From the NCBI GenBank assembly GCA_021819605.1, contig JAKAQT010000025.1, forward strand, positions 1-14,280: DNA of 14,280 nucleotides, written 5' to 3'. The DNA is from Thermoplasmata archaeon (GTDB lineage: Archaea; Thermoplasmatota; Thermoplasmata; Thermoplasmatales; Thermoplasmataceae). Each line of letters opens with the position of its first letter. The stretch's first letter is position 1. Below, one piece after another: positions 6,443-13,779 of this stretch. Below the pieces are notes generated by a model that was not told the origin of the DNA, ran no database searches, and saw only the letters and a list, made by a program, of their open reading frames with translations. The position numbers and the translations under genes were made by a program.

Positions 6443-6469
6443 AGGGATAGATTAATTATCCCTATTTTT
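6443..6469 (+). terminator. Hairpin plus T-tract terminator
   Basis: A perfect 7-bp stem (AGGGATA 6443-6449, TATCCCT 6457-6463, 7-nt loop) is followed by TTTTT at 6465-6469. It begins 4 nt after the rps27ae stop and fits the end of the rpoE1 operon. Archaeal termination depends mainly on the T-tract, so the hairpin itself may be accessory. Confidence 0.65.
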
Positions 6470-6547
6470 CGTGCTTTGCGCATTGCGTCTTTGTGATTGT
6501 TGTTGTCTGTGTTCTTGAGCAGCATAGAAAGACCCTGCCAGCAAACG

Positions 6548-6556
6548 TTAAAATTA
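6548..6556 (+). promoter_or_regulatory. TATA box of the DUF763 gene
   Basis: TTAAAATTA is centred about 24 nt before the TTG at 6576, which places the expected transcription start at or within a few bases of the start codon. There is no ribosome-binding site, so the gene is probably leaderless. Confidence 0.5.
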
Positions 6557-6575
6557 CTGACACCATGACTGTGCA

Positions 6576-7691
6576 TTGGAAAGAAAAGGCTCAGCAATTC
6601 TTCCGCTCCATTATGGCCACCCTCCCGAATATCTTTACCGCAGAATGGTGAAACTTGGAGGACTCATTTCAGACCTGATCATAGAGCGGTTTGGAGTGGA
6701 GGAATATCTTGAAAAGGTCTCCGATCCCTTCTGGTTCCATTCCCTTTCCCTGGCCATAGGCTTTGACTGGAACTCAAGCGGAACCACTACGGCCACACTC
6801 AGTGCCATTAAGGAGCACTATTCCCGCCTGAAGGATACCCCTGTCTTCATTCTTGGCGGGAAGGGCAGGCATCTTGGTGAGATGGCTGCTGAATCCACGG
6901 AAATAGTTTCCACAGGGGCACTATCAGAATCAAAAATGCACAGGATAATGGAGGATGCCAGGAGAATAGCAAGGGTTGATCAGAATCTGCTCATAGATGG
7001 CTTTGATCTTTACATGCAGTTCCTGGTTCTGGACACCCACGGAAAGTGGAGCATTGTCCAGCAGGGAATGAACCCGCAACAGAGAATGGCAAGGCGATAC
7101 CACTGGATAAGCAGAACTGGCCTGGATTTCTTCAACGATGGAAGAAACGGAATTTCAGCCCCCCGGGAGATGGACAGGGTCGTGGACCTCACCACAGGGG
7201 CCAGTGAGGGGAACAGAAGATCAATGCTGGAAATGGCCCGGGAAGATCCCTTCAGATACAGGATGAAGCTGATTGAAGGCCCCCAGAGGACACTTGATAA
7301 TTTCCAGAACCAGCAGGATGTTCTCAGGCTGGACTACAGGATAAACTGGGCAAAGATGCGGGAGATATACGAGTATCAGCCATCAAGCTTCCAGGACATT
7401 GCATTCATGAAGGGCATGGGCAGATCCACAATCAGGGCACTTTCCTACCTGGCAGAGATTATATACGGCGAGAAGCCTTCATTCAGAGACCCTGTGAAAT
7501 TCTCATTTGCGGTAGGCGGAAAAGATGGCGTTCCCAAGCCGGTGAACGTTGCGGACTACGACAGGACAATAGAATTCTATTCAGAGGTGCTCAGGGGAAC
7601 CAGGGAGAGGGATGCAACGCTGGAGCATCTTGCAAGAAAACTGCTGAATGACTCGACTTCCCACACCGTTACAGGCAGGCAGCATATATAA
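6576..7691 (+). CDS. DUF763 family protein (COG1415)
   Basis: The 371-residue protein belongs to DUF763, a family of unknown function found in archaea and some thermophilic bacteria. Conserved parts are LPLHYG (9-14), GFDWNSSG (62-69), the QQGMN (162-166) and ARRYHW (172-177) pair, and a helix-hairpin-helix-like stretch GMGRSTIRALSYLAEI (280-295). The last would suit non-sequence-specific DNA binding (inference). No signal peptide or membrane segment is seen. The start is TTG: it is the only start codon between the upstream in-frame stop at 6558 and the conserved N-terminus, and a TATA box at leaderless distance supports it. The Lhr-type helicase follows on the same strand after 111 nt with its own TATA box. 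Confidence 0.85.
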   Translation: MERKGSAILPLHYGHPPEYLYRRMVKLGGLISDLIIERFGVEEYLEKVSDPFWFHSLSLAIGFDWNSSGTTTATLSAIKEHYSRLKDTPVFILGGKGRHLGEMAAESTEIVSTGALSESKMHRIMEDARRIARVDQNLLIDGFDLYMQFLVLDTHGKWSIVQQGMNPQQRMARRYHWISRTGLDFFNDGRNGISAPREMDRVVDLTTGASEGNRRSMLEMAREDPFRYRMKLIEGPQRTLDNFQNQQDVLRLDYRINWAKMREIYEYQPSSFQDIAFMKGMGRSTIRALSYLAEIIYGEKPSFRDPVKFSFAVGGKDGVPKPVNVADYDRTIEFYSEVLRGTRERDATLEHLARKLLNDSTSHTVTGRQHI

Positions 7692-7764
7692 AATGCTTCT
7701 GTGAAACATAGCAGATTGCAACAGGGCTTAAAGCGTTTTCCAGTGGATTCTATTATGGAAGATG

Positions 7765-7773
7765 TTATATATT
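7765..7773 (+). promoter_or_regulatory. TATA box of the helicase gene
   Basis: TTATATATT is centred about 34 nt before the ATG at 7803, giving a start near 7794 and a leader under 10 nt. No ribosome-binding site is evident, so the transcript would be nearly leaderless. Confidence 0.5.
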
Positions 7774-7802
7774 GATTACAACTCAGTACAAGGTTAAAAA
7801 AC

Positions 7803-10800
7803 ATGCAGCAGGCTGAAGTTGACAGGTTTCACGTTGAGGATCACCTCCCATTTCTGGACCCATTGATTTCAAAATGGTTCAACCAGAAATATACTGGCCT
7901 TACTGATCCACAGAAGAGAGCCATTCCTCTCATACATGACAGGAAGAACGTACTTGTCTCAAGCCCAACTGGAACCGGGAAGACCCTCACGGGTTTCCTT
8001 TCAGTCATCAACGAACTGTTCTCACTTGCAAGGAAAGGAAAGCTTGAGGACAGGATATACTGCCTTTACATCAGCCCGCTGAAAGCCCTTGCCAATGATA
8101 TAAACAAGAACCTCAACACACCACTGGGAGAGATTTACGATCTTGCAGAATCTGAAGGGCTGAAGCTCCCAAAGATAAGGGTGGCAGTCAGGTCAGGAGA
8201 TACGCCGCAGAATGAAAGGCAGAAGATGCTCAGGAAACCGCCCCATATCCTCATAACAACACCGGAATCATTCTCACTGACACTTTCTGCCCCAAAGTTC
8301 AGGGAAAAGCTTCAGGACCTCGGGTACCTCATAATCGATGAGATTCACGAAATTTCTGCCACAAAAAGGGGTGCGCTGCTGTCTGTGAACCTGGAGAGGC
8401 TAGCAGCGGCAAACAAGGACTTCGTCAGGATCGGCCTGTCGGCAACACAAGCTCCCCTGGACCTCATAGCCACTTATCTCTGCGGCTATGACGGCGATAA
8501 ACCGCGGGATTTTACCATAATTGATGTTGATACAAAGAAGTTCCTTGATCTGAAAACCATAACACCTGTGAACGATCTGACCAAGACCAGCTATGAGGTA
8601 GCCAACGAGAGGATGTATGATACCCTGGTGAAGCTCATTAACGATCACAAGACAACCCTTGTGTTCACCAATACCAGGAGCGGAACAGAGCATGTGGCAA
8701 TGAGGCTGAAGGCAAGGGGAATAGAGAGCATAGAGGCACACCATTCCTCGCTGGGAAAGGAAACCAGGATAGAGGTTGAGAACAAGCTGAAGAACGGGGA
8801 GCTCAAGTGCGTCATAACCTCCACCTCCCTTGAACTGGGCATTGATATCGGCTACATTGACCTTGTTGTCCAGATAGGCAGCCCAAAATCCGTTTCCAAG
8901 GGACTGCAGCGCATAGGACGTTCTGGCCACGGCATTCATGATCTTTCAATGGGACGTTTCCTGGTATTTGATCTGGATGACCTTATGGAATGTGCAGTCC
9001 TGACAAAGGCAGCATACGATCGGGATATTGACAGGGTTGTTGTTCCAACAAACTCCCTGGATGTGCTGGCACAGGCAGTGGTTGGGATGACACTGGAAAA
9101 GGTGTGGACTGTGGATGAGGCTTTCAGCCTCATAAGAAATTCGTATTCCTTCCACACACTGGACAGAGAGGACTTCATGGAGGTCATAAACTACCTCTCC
9201 GGAAGGGTAGAGGACAATGTCATCTATTCCAAGATATGGTACGACGATGTGCAGAACACCTTCGGGAAGAAGAAGAGCAGCCGGATGATTTATTTCATGA
9301 ATGTCGGAACCATCCCGGACGAGGCTGACTACAAGGTGATCAACGAGAAGGGCAGAAATCTCGGACAGCTCAGCGACAAGTTCGTTGAGCGCCTTAAGCA
9401 GGGAGATATTTTTGTTCTTGGCGCAAAGACATACATGTACATGAAGTCCAGCCGCAACAGGGTGTATGTCAAGGACGCCACGGGAATGAGGCCAACCGTT
9501 CCATCCTGGTCAGGCGAAATGCTGCCAAGGAGCTACGACCTTGGTGTCCTCATCGGGGAATTCAGGAAAACCGCCATGGCAAAGATCAACAGCGGTGAGG
9601 ATATCCGGACATGGCTGGTTGAGAATTATCACGTAGACGAATATGGCGCAGAGAGCCTTATATCCTACCTGAAGACACAGGGCAAGTTCGGCATACCCAC
9701 TGACACGCACCTCCTCATAGAAGGTTACAAAGACAATGCCGGCCTCTATAACATGATCTTTCACATACCTCTTGGCAGGAGAGTCAATGACGCATTATCC
9801 AGGGCATTTGCACTTGTCATTTCCAACCACTATTCTGTCAACACCAGGGTAACGGTGACAGATGACGGCTTCATGCTCACCTACGAAAAGAAAATACCCA
9901 TAAAGGAAGCAGTTCTGCTGCTTAAGGACCAGGACTTCCCGGAACTTGTAAGGCGCAGCCTCTCAAACACTGAGGTGTTCAAGCAGAGGTTCAGGCACTG
10001 TGCGGCGCGGTCCCTTATGGTGCTCAGGAAATACAAGGGATACGATATCTCGGTCGCAAGGCAGCAGCTCAGAAGCGACAAGCTGCTCAAAACCCTGGAG
10101 GAAATGAGGAATTTTCCGGTTATCAAGGAGACATTCCATGAGATCATGAACGACATGATGGATGTTCCGCGCGCCCAGAAATATGTCAAGGATGTAATAG
10201 GAGGAAAGCAGTACTCAATTCTTGACTACAGGCAGGAGACCAGCCCGTTCTCCTACGGCCTGATACTTGCAGGCGTCTCGGACATGGTGCTCATGGAGGA
10301 TCGCTCCAAGCTTCTCAAGGAACTCCAGAGCAGGATACTGGACAAGGTTTACGGCTCCCAGGACATGCACTTCCTGTTCCAGAGCCAGCAGGAAGTGGAC
10401 GAATATTTCAGGTCAAAGGTTCCAAGGATAAATGACGAAGCATCCTATGAGAAGGCAGCGCTTCACTTCCTGTGGATCGACCCGTTCAAGAACCGGGTGA
10501 ACAGCCCGTATCCATACGCCGAGGTGGCGGTTTCAGACCTGAATGAAAAGCTCATAAATGATGACATTATCGTTTCGGCTTACATAAGGGGCACAGTGTG
10601 GACGCATGTGGACCATTATCCTGCCATAAGAAGGATTTTCCAGTCCGAAATCAAGCTTGATCAGGAGCTGTCCAGGGTCATGGATGCATGCAGGGACCTC
10701 ACATTCGCCGAAATAAAGAAAGAAACAGAGATCGAAGACAGCCGCCTGAAGGACGATCTGTCAAGGCTCGAATCCTCATACATGGTCAGGAGGCACATGC

Positions 10801-12947
10801 GGGACGGAATCATTGTGTACAGGCTTAACGACCTGTATCTGGAGGATGTTGATCTTCAGCCAGCCCTCAGAATGGCAGTTCTTCTCTTAATTGGAAGCCT
10901 GGGGCCGCTCACAGGTGATGAAATCTCAATAAGGCTGCCAGTTTCAAATGATCTTCTGCAGCCTGTTTTTGATGGACTGGTTAATGATGGTACGCTTGTT
11001 TATGATTACATAACGCCAGTGTTTGCAAAGCAGTACATCCTGAAATCCGATATAGACGAGATGACCGGCAAGGGCGAGATCAACGATCTCCAGGCAAGGG
11101 TTATGAACTTTTCACTGCCGGTGGCCGATGCCCGGGAATATTTTGAAAAGTACGGTTATGCGTATGATATTTCCAGCATAATTTCCAGAGGTGCGAATGT
11201 TACGCATTCAGATCTTGAGGAACTTGTCGCGGACAGTTACATCCTCAGGGGACGCTTCATGAAGGGGAGGAACGGATACATGGCATCCTGGCTGGCACAA
11301 GCGCTTTACACTCTCAGGTATGAGAAGGCAAATGATGAGGAGGCAAAGATTTTCTCCATCATAAAATCAGGACCAGTATCAGAGAAAGACCTTGCAGGCA
11401 GGGTCGGCAGCCCCCTGAAGATAGTCAGGCAGGCTTTGCGCAACCTGGAGTTCCGCCTGTCTATAACCCGCGATGCCTATGGAAACTTTGTGTCGCTATT
11501 CGGTACAGAGCAGGAAGGAAACCGTTCAGAGGCCATCAGGCTGCTGGTGGAAAGATTTGGGCCAATTTCCAGGCAGGAGATTGGCAGGAATTTCTGGCTT
11601 GATCCTGATGATGCAATCAGGGAGGCAGGGCTTCGGGCGGTCTTCATAAGGAATGACATGTACTACGGGGCGAAGAAGTTCCATGTTCCTTCGGGCTCGT
11701 CCGCACTTGTTCCTGTGACCGACCCTCTGGAAATCTACCTTGGGAAGAAATATCTCAGGGAGATAGACTACAACTGGATAATTGTGGAAAACGGCACCGA
11801 AACTGCCAGCCTTTCCATGCTTGTGCGGAGCAATGTGCTCTGGGTCAGCAACATTTACGGAACAGTGGAAAATCCGGAAGGGCTTATGGCATCTCTGAAG
11901 CATTACGCAGGTGCAGTGGGGACAGAGATAATATTTGTTGAGCATCCGCCGGAAGTTCTGATCAAACCCTTCCAGGAGGCGGGATTCAAGGTATCGCGCA
12001 GGTCACTGATACTTGGAGATGCTGAGATAGTTGATCTGACGGAGGATGATCTTTTCAACTATGCCATCATTAATGCCCAGAGGAATGAGGGCAGCATAGT
12101 CTTTGAGGTCCTGAAGGAGTTCGTGCTTGGTGTCAGGAATGAGGTGGAATCTGCCTACCTTGGAATGAAGAATACACTTCTTCACAATTATTTCCAGTCA
12201 AGGCTGCTTTACACATTCCATTGGCCGTATGGAATACAGGCGTACGCCACACTTGACACCATTTCACTCTACAGATCAATACGCGGCACAGATCTTGACG
12301 AACAGCAGCAGAGAGTGCTTCACGCCATAATGGAGCTGGGTGGAGCAACGGAAGCCGATATTATGGTGCATCTGCGCCGCGACATAATGGGAGTGAAGTC
12401 CACCATAAAGGATCTGTACTCCAGGTGCATCATTGCCAGGGACTATGACAGGAGATACATCTTCGTGCCGGAAAAATACAGGAAATCCGAGGCTGTTGAG
12501 GCAATCCTGAAAGGGATGCTGAAGAACTTCGGCTTCTTTGACGAAAACAGATACCGGATGGTAACTGATGATCCTGACCTGGCAGAATTCAGGAAAGTGG
12601 TGCAGAATCTTGTGAAATCAGGAAAAATCATCAAGGGAATAACAACAGGGATAGGGTCCATGATCTATGTAAGCCCGGGTATTAAGGAAAGGGGTACCCA
12701 CCCAGCAGCATCCAGGATCCTGATACCAAAGGACATAATCATGCTGTATTTCCAGGATTACATAAAGAGCAGGGTGGGCTCAACAAACCTCTTCCTTCTT
12801 GTGGAGAACGGAACCATAGTATCTGGCTTTTCAGCCAGAAAGTCAGAAAGGGTTCTCAGGGTAACCAAGATTGTTGGGGACCGATCCTACAGGGACAGGA
12901 TGAAAAAGGAGCTGAATGAGCTGGGTTTTGCGATTTCATATTCATGA
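7803..12947 (+). CDS. lhr: Giant Lhr-family superfamily-2 helicase with extended C-terminus
   Basis: Lhr helicases are 3'-5' DNA translocases linked to DNA repair. The motor is complete: Walker A SSPTGTGKT (53-61), Walker B DEIH (179-182), SAT (213-215), TNTRSGTEHVA (289-299), TSLELGIDIG (341-350) and QRIGRSGHG (369-377). The Lhr winged-helix and DEAD/H-associated parts follow to about residue 860. Archaeal Lhr proteins usually end near there, but this one runs to 1714. Residues about 870-1400 resemble the C-terminal domain of long bacterial Lhr, with several winged helices and then a barrel-like part with VTDPLEIYLG (1305-1314) and IVENGT (1327-1332). About 310 further residues appear to repeat the last part (winged helix near 1498-1560, LVENGT 1666-1671). 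No glycosylase motif is claimed. The whole frame is open without a break. The neighbour is DUF763. Confidence 0.9.
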   Translation: MQQAEVDRFHVEDHLPFLDPLISKWFNQKYTGLTDPQKRAIPLIHDRKNVLVSSPTGTGKTLTGFLSVINELFSLARKGKLEDRIYCLYISPLKALANDINKNLNTPLGEIYDLAESEGLKLPKIRVAVRSGDTPQNERQKMLRKPPHILITTPESFSLTLSAPKFREKLQDLGYLIIDEIHEISATKRGALLSVNLERLAAANKDFVRIGLSATQAPLDLIATYLCGYDGDKPRDFTIIDVDTKKFLDLKTITPVNDLTKTSYEVANERMYDTLVKLINDHKTTLVFTNTRSGTEHVAMRLKARGIESIEAHHSSLGKETRIEVENKLKNGELKCVITSTSLELGIDIGYIDLVVQIGSPKSVSKGLQRIGRSGHGIHDLSMGRFLVFDLDDLMECAVLTKAAYDRDIDRVVVPTNSLDVLAQAVVGMTLEKVWTVDEAFSLIRNSYSFHTLDREDFMEVINYLSGRVEDNVIYSKIWYDDVQNTFGKKKSSRMIYFMNVGTIPDEADYKVINEKGRNLGQLSDKFVERLKQGDIFVLGAKTYMYMKSSRNRVYVKDATGMRPTVPSWSGEMLPRSYDLGVLIGEFRKTAMAKINSGEDIRTWLVENYHVDEYGAESLISYLKTQGKFGIPTDTHLLIEGYKDNAGLYNMIFHIPLGRRVNDALSRAFALVISNHYSVNTRVTVTDDGFMLTYEKKIPIKEAVLLLKDQDFPELVRRSLSNTEVFKQRFRHCAARSLMVLRKYKGYDISVARQQLRSDKLLKTLEEMRNFPVIKETFHEIMNDMMDVPRAQKYVKDVIGGKQYSILDYRQETSPFSYGLILAGVSDMVLMEDRSKLLKELQSRILDKVYGSQDMHFLFQSQQEVDEYFRSKVPRINDEASYEKAALHFLWIDPFKNRVNSPYPYAEVAVSDLNEKLINDDIIVSAYIRGTVWTHVDHYPAIRRIFQSEIKLDQELSRVMDACRDLTFAEIKKETEIEDSRLKDDLSRLESSYMVRRHMRDGIIVYRLNDLYLEDVDLQPALRMAVLLLIGSLGPLTGDEISIRLPVSNDLLQPVFDGLVNDGTLVYDYITPVFAKQYILKSDIDEMTGKGEINDLQARVMNFSLPVADAREYFEKYGYAYDISSIISRGANVTHSDLEELVADSYILRGRFMKGRNGYMASWLAQALYTLRYEKANDEEAKIFSIIKSGPVSEKDLAGRVGSPLKIVRQALRNLEFRLSITRDAYGNFVSLFGTEQEGNRSEAIRLLVERFGPISRQEIGRNFWLDPDDAIREAGLRAVFIRNDMYYGAKKFHVPSGSSALVPVTDPLEIYLGKKYLREIDYNWIIVENGTETASLSMLVRSNVLWVSNIYGTVENPEGLMASLKHYAGAVGTEIIFVEHPPEVLIKPFQEAGFKVSRRSLILGDAEIVDLTEDDLFNYAIINAQRNEGSIVFEVLKEFVLGVRNEVESAYLGMKNTLLHNYFQSRLLYTFHWPYGIQAYATLDTISLYRSIRGTDLDEQQQRVLHAIMELGGATEADIMVHLRRDIMGVKSTIKDLYSRCIIARDYDRRYIFVPEKYRKSEAVEAILKGMLKNFGFFDENRYRMVTDDPDLAEFRKVVQNLVKSGKIIKGITTGIGSMIYVSPGIKERGTHPAASRILIPKDIIMLYFQDYIKSRVGSTNLFLLVENGTIVSGFSARKSERVLRVTKIVGDRSYRDRMKKELNELGFAISYS
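11334..11861 (+). repeat. Lhr C-terminal module, copy A
   Basis: Residues about 1178-1353 of the helicase: a winged-helix stretch beginning DEEAKIFSII, then RSEAIRLLVERFG (1241-1253), a linker with ALVPVTDPLEIYLGKKYL, and a strand pair with NWIIVENGT (1324-1332). The same order recurs about 320-340 residues later. The similarity is seen at protein level by eye only and is divergent at DNA level. Confidence 0.45.
12294..12878 (+). repeat. Lhr C-terminal module, copy B
   Basis: Residues about 1498-1692: a winged-helix stretch beginning LDEQQQRVLHAIM, then KSEAVEAILKGMLKNFG (1561-1577), a linker with ILIPKDIIMLYFQDYI, and a strand pair with NLFLLVENGT (1662-1671). It matches copy A in order and in several short segments, with about 18 extra residues before the strand pair. 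The protein ends soon after, with a helix KKELNELGFAISYS like the LIKPFQEAGFKVS that closes copy A. Confidence 0.45.
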
Positions 12948-12964
12948 GCCGGAAAATGCTGGAA

Positions 12965-12973
12965 TATTTATTA
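12965..12973 (+). promoter_or_regulatory. TATA box of the membrane protein/regulator pair
   Basis: TATTTATTA is centred 28 nt before the ATG at 12997, the spacing expected for a leaderless archaeal transcript. It lies 18 nt past the helicase stop, so the pair has its own promoter. Confidence 0.5.
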
Positions 12974-12996
12974 AGTCCTGACAGTTAGCCTTGACA

Positions 12997-13266
12997 ATGC
13001 TTGATCTGTCTTACTATCTCTCCGGGCTTGCCACAGTGCTTGCCTTATTTATATTGATAGTAGGTGTCAGGGCATACAGAAGAAGCAGAATCAGGATATT
13101 TGCATACCTTGTGGCAGTTTTTGCCCTTTTTCTGGTTGATTCAACTCTATATACCATCTCCGGGCTCGTATACTTCCAGGTCCCGGTATCCTTTGCTGAC
13201 GTGTTCCTGCTTACGGATGTGGCTGTTCTCCTGATTTTCTACTTCGGAACAGTGAGGGGTAGTTAG
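12997..13266 (+). CDS. Small three-TM membrane protein
   Basis: I do not recognise a named family. The 89-residue protein has three hydrophobic segments (about 6-26, 33-55 and 67-84). The basic loop RAYRRSRIR between the first two predicts the N-terminus outside and the C-terminus inside the cell. I chose ATG 12997 over the in-frame TTG 12991 because the TATA box sits at leaderless distance from it. The stop is TAG at 13264-13266; the winged-helix gene starts one codon later in the same frame. Small membrane proteins paired with winged-helix regulators recur in archaea, where the membrane partner is thought to sense a signal and control the regulator (inference). Confidence 0.7.
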   Translation: MLDLSYYLSGLATVLALFILIVGVRAYRRSRIRIFAYLVAVFALFLVDSTLYTISGLVYFQVPVSFADVFLLTDVAVLLIFYFGTVRGS

Positions 13267-13269
13267 AGC

Positions 13270-13779
13270 TTGCCGGGAGACCCGCCTCTGAGGGAAGCCA
13301 TCTTGCAGATCATCCAGACCAATCCCGGAATACACTTCAGGGAGATTCAGAGGAAGTCTGGAGCCGCAATCGGGCAGGTTGAATACCATCTCTACCAGCT
13401 TGAGAGGTCTGAGCGTGTCCACTACAGGATCGATGGCAAGGTTAAGCGGTATTTTACATCTGAGGGCACAGGACTCAAGCAGCGCAAGATCATCTATTAT
13501 CTCCGGAATCCGGTCAGCAGAGAGTTAATTTATACTGCTCTGCAGAGGGGCGGCATAGACAGTAAATTTGTGGCCAGAGGAAGGAAATCGCTGCAGGAAA
13601 AGAAAATTGCCATAATTGAGGAGATGCTGCAAGAAGGCATACTCAGGGAGGGTGACAGTGAAGCTTTTGTCTATTGCCTTAATGATCCAGAAATGGTCAC
13701 AGAGACGTTGAGAAAATTCAGGGAGAGTTTCCTGGATACGCTTACGGAAAACATAATCTCCATGCTGGACAGATCATAG
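13270..13779 (+). CDS. Winged-helix transcriptional regulator
   Basis: The 169-residue protein begins with a winged-helix domain of the ArsR/MarR-like archaeal type. It has helices with LREAILQIIQTNPGIHFREI (7-26), a recognition helix around AIGQVEYHLYQLERS (33-47) and a wing HYRIDGKVKRYF (51-62). A second helical region (72-125, RKIIYYLRNPVSRELIYTAL onward) may be a degenerate second winged helix or a dimerisation part, and a C-terminal helix ends at the stop. No ligand-binding cysteines typical of metal sensors stand out. The start is TTG at 13270, preceded by GTGAGGGGT (13253-13260). The frame continues upstream through one codon to the TAG of the membrane protein, so the two may be one split gene. 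The stop (TAG) overlaps the convergent gene by 6 nt. Confidence 0.75.
   Translation: MPGDPPLREAILQIIQTNPGIHFREIQRKSGAAIGQVEYHLYQLERSERVHYRIDGKVKRYFTSEGTGLKQRKIIYYLRNPVSRELIYTALQRGGIDSKFVARGRKSLQEKKIAIIEEMLQEGILREGDSEAFVYCLNDPEMVTETLRKFRESFLDTLTENIISMLDRS

Noticed and set aside
6361..6597. Minus-strand reading frame rich in Phe and Leu over the eS27 tail
   Set aside because: The apparent hydrophobic segment is only the antisense of the Lys/Glu codon run (AAG/GAA read as CTT/TTC).
8400..8939. 179-codon minus-strand frame inside the helicase gene
   Set aside because: It is antisense to highly conserved helicase motifs, which fully explain the sequence.
13264..13266. TAG as a pyrrolysine codon joining the membrane protein and the regulator
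   Set aside because: TAG also ends nmd3 and the regulator as an ordinary stop, no pyrrolysine gene is in view, and a good candidate ribosome-binding site precedes the second ORF.
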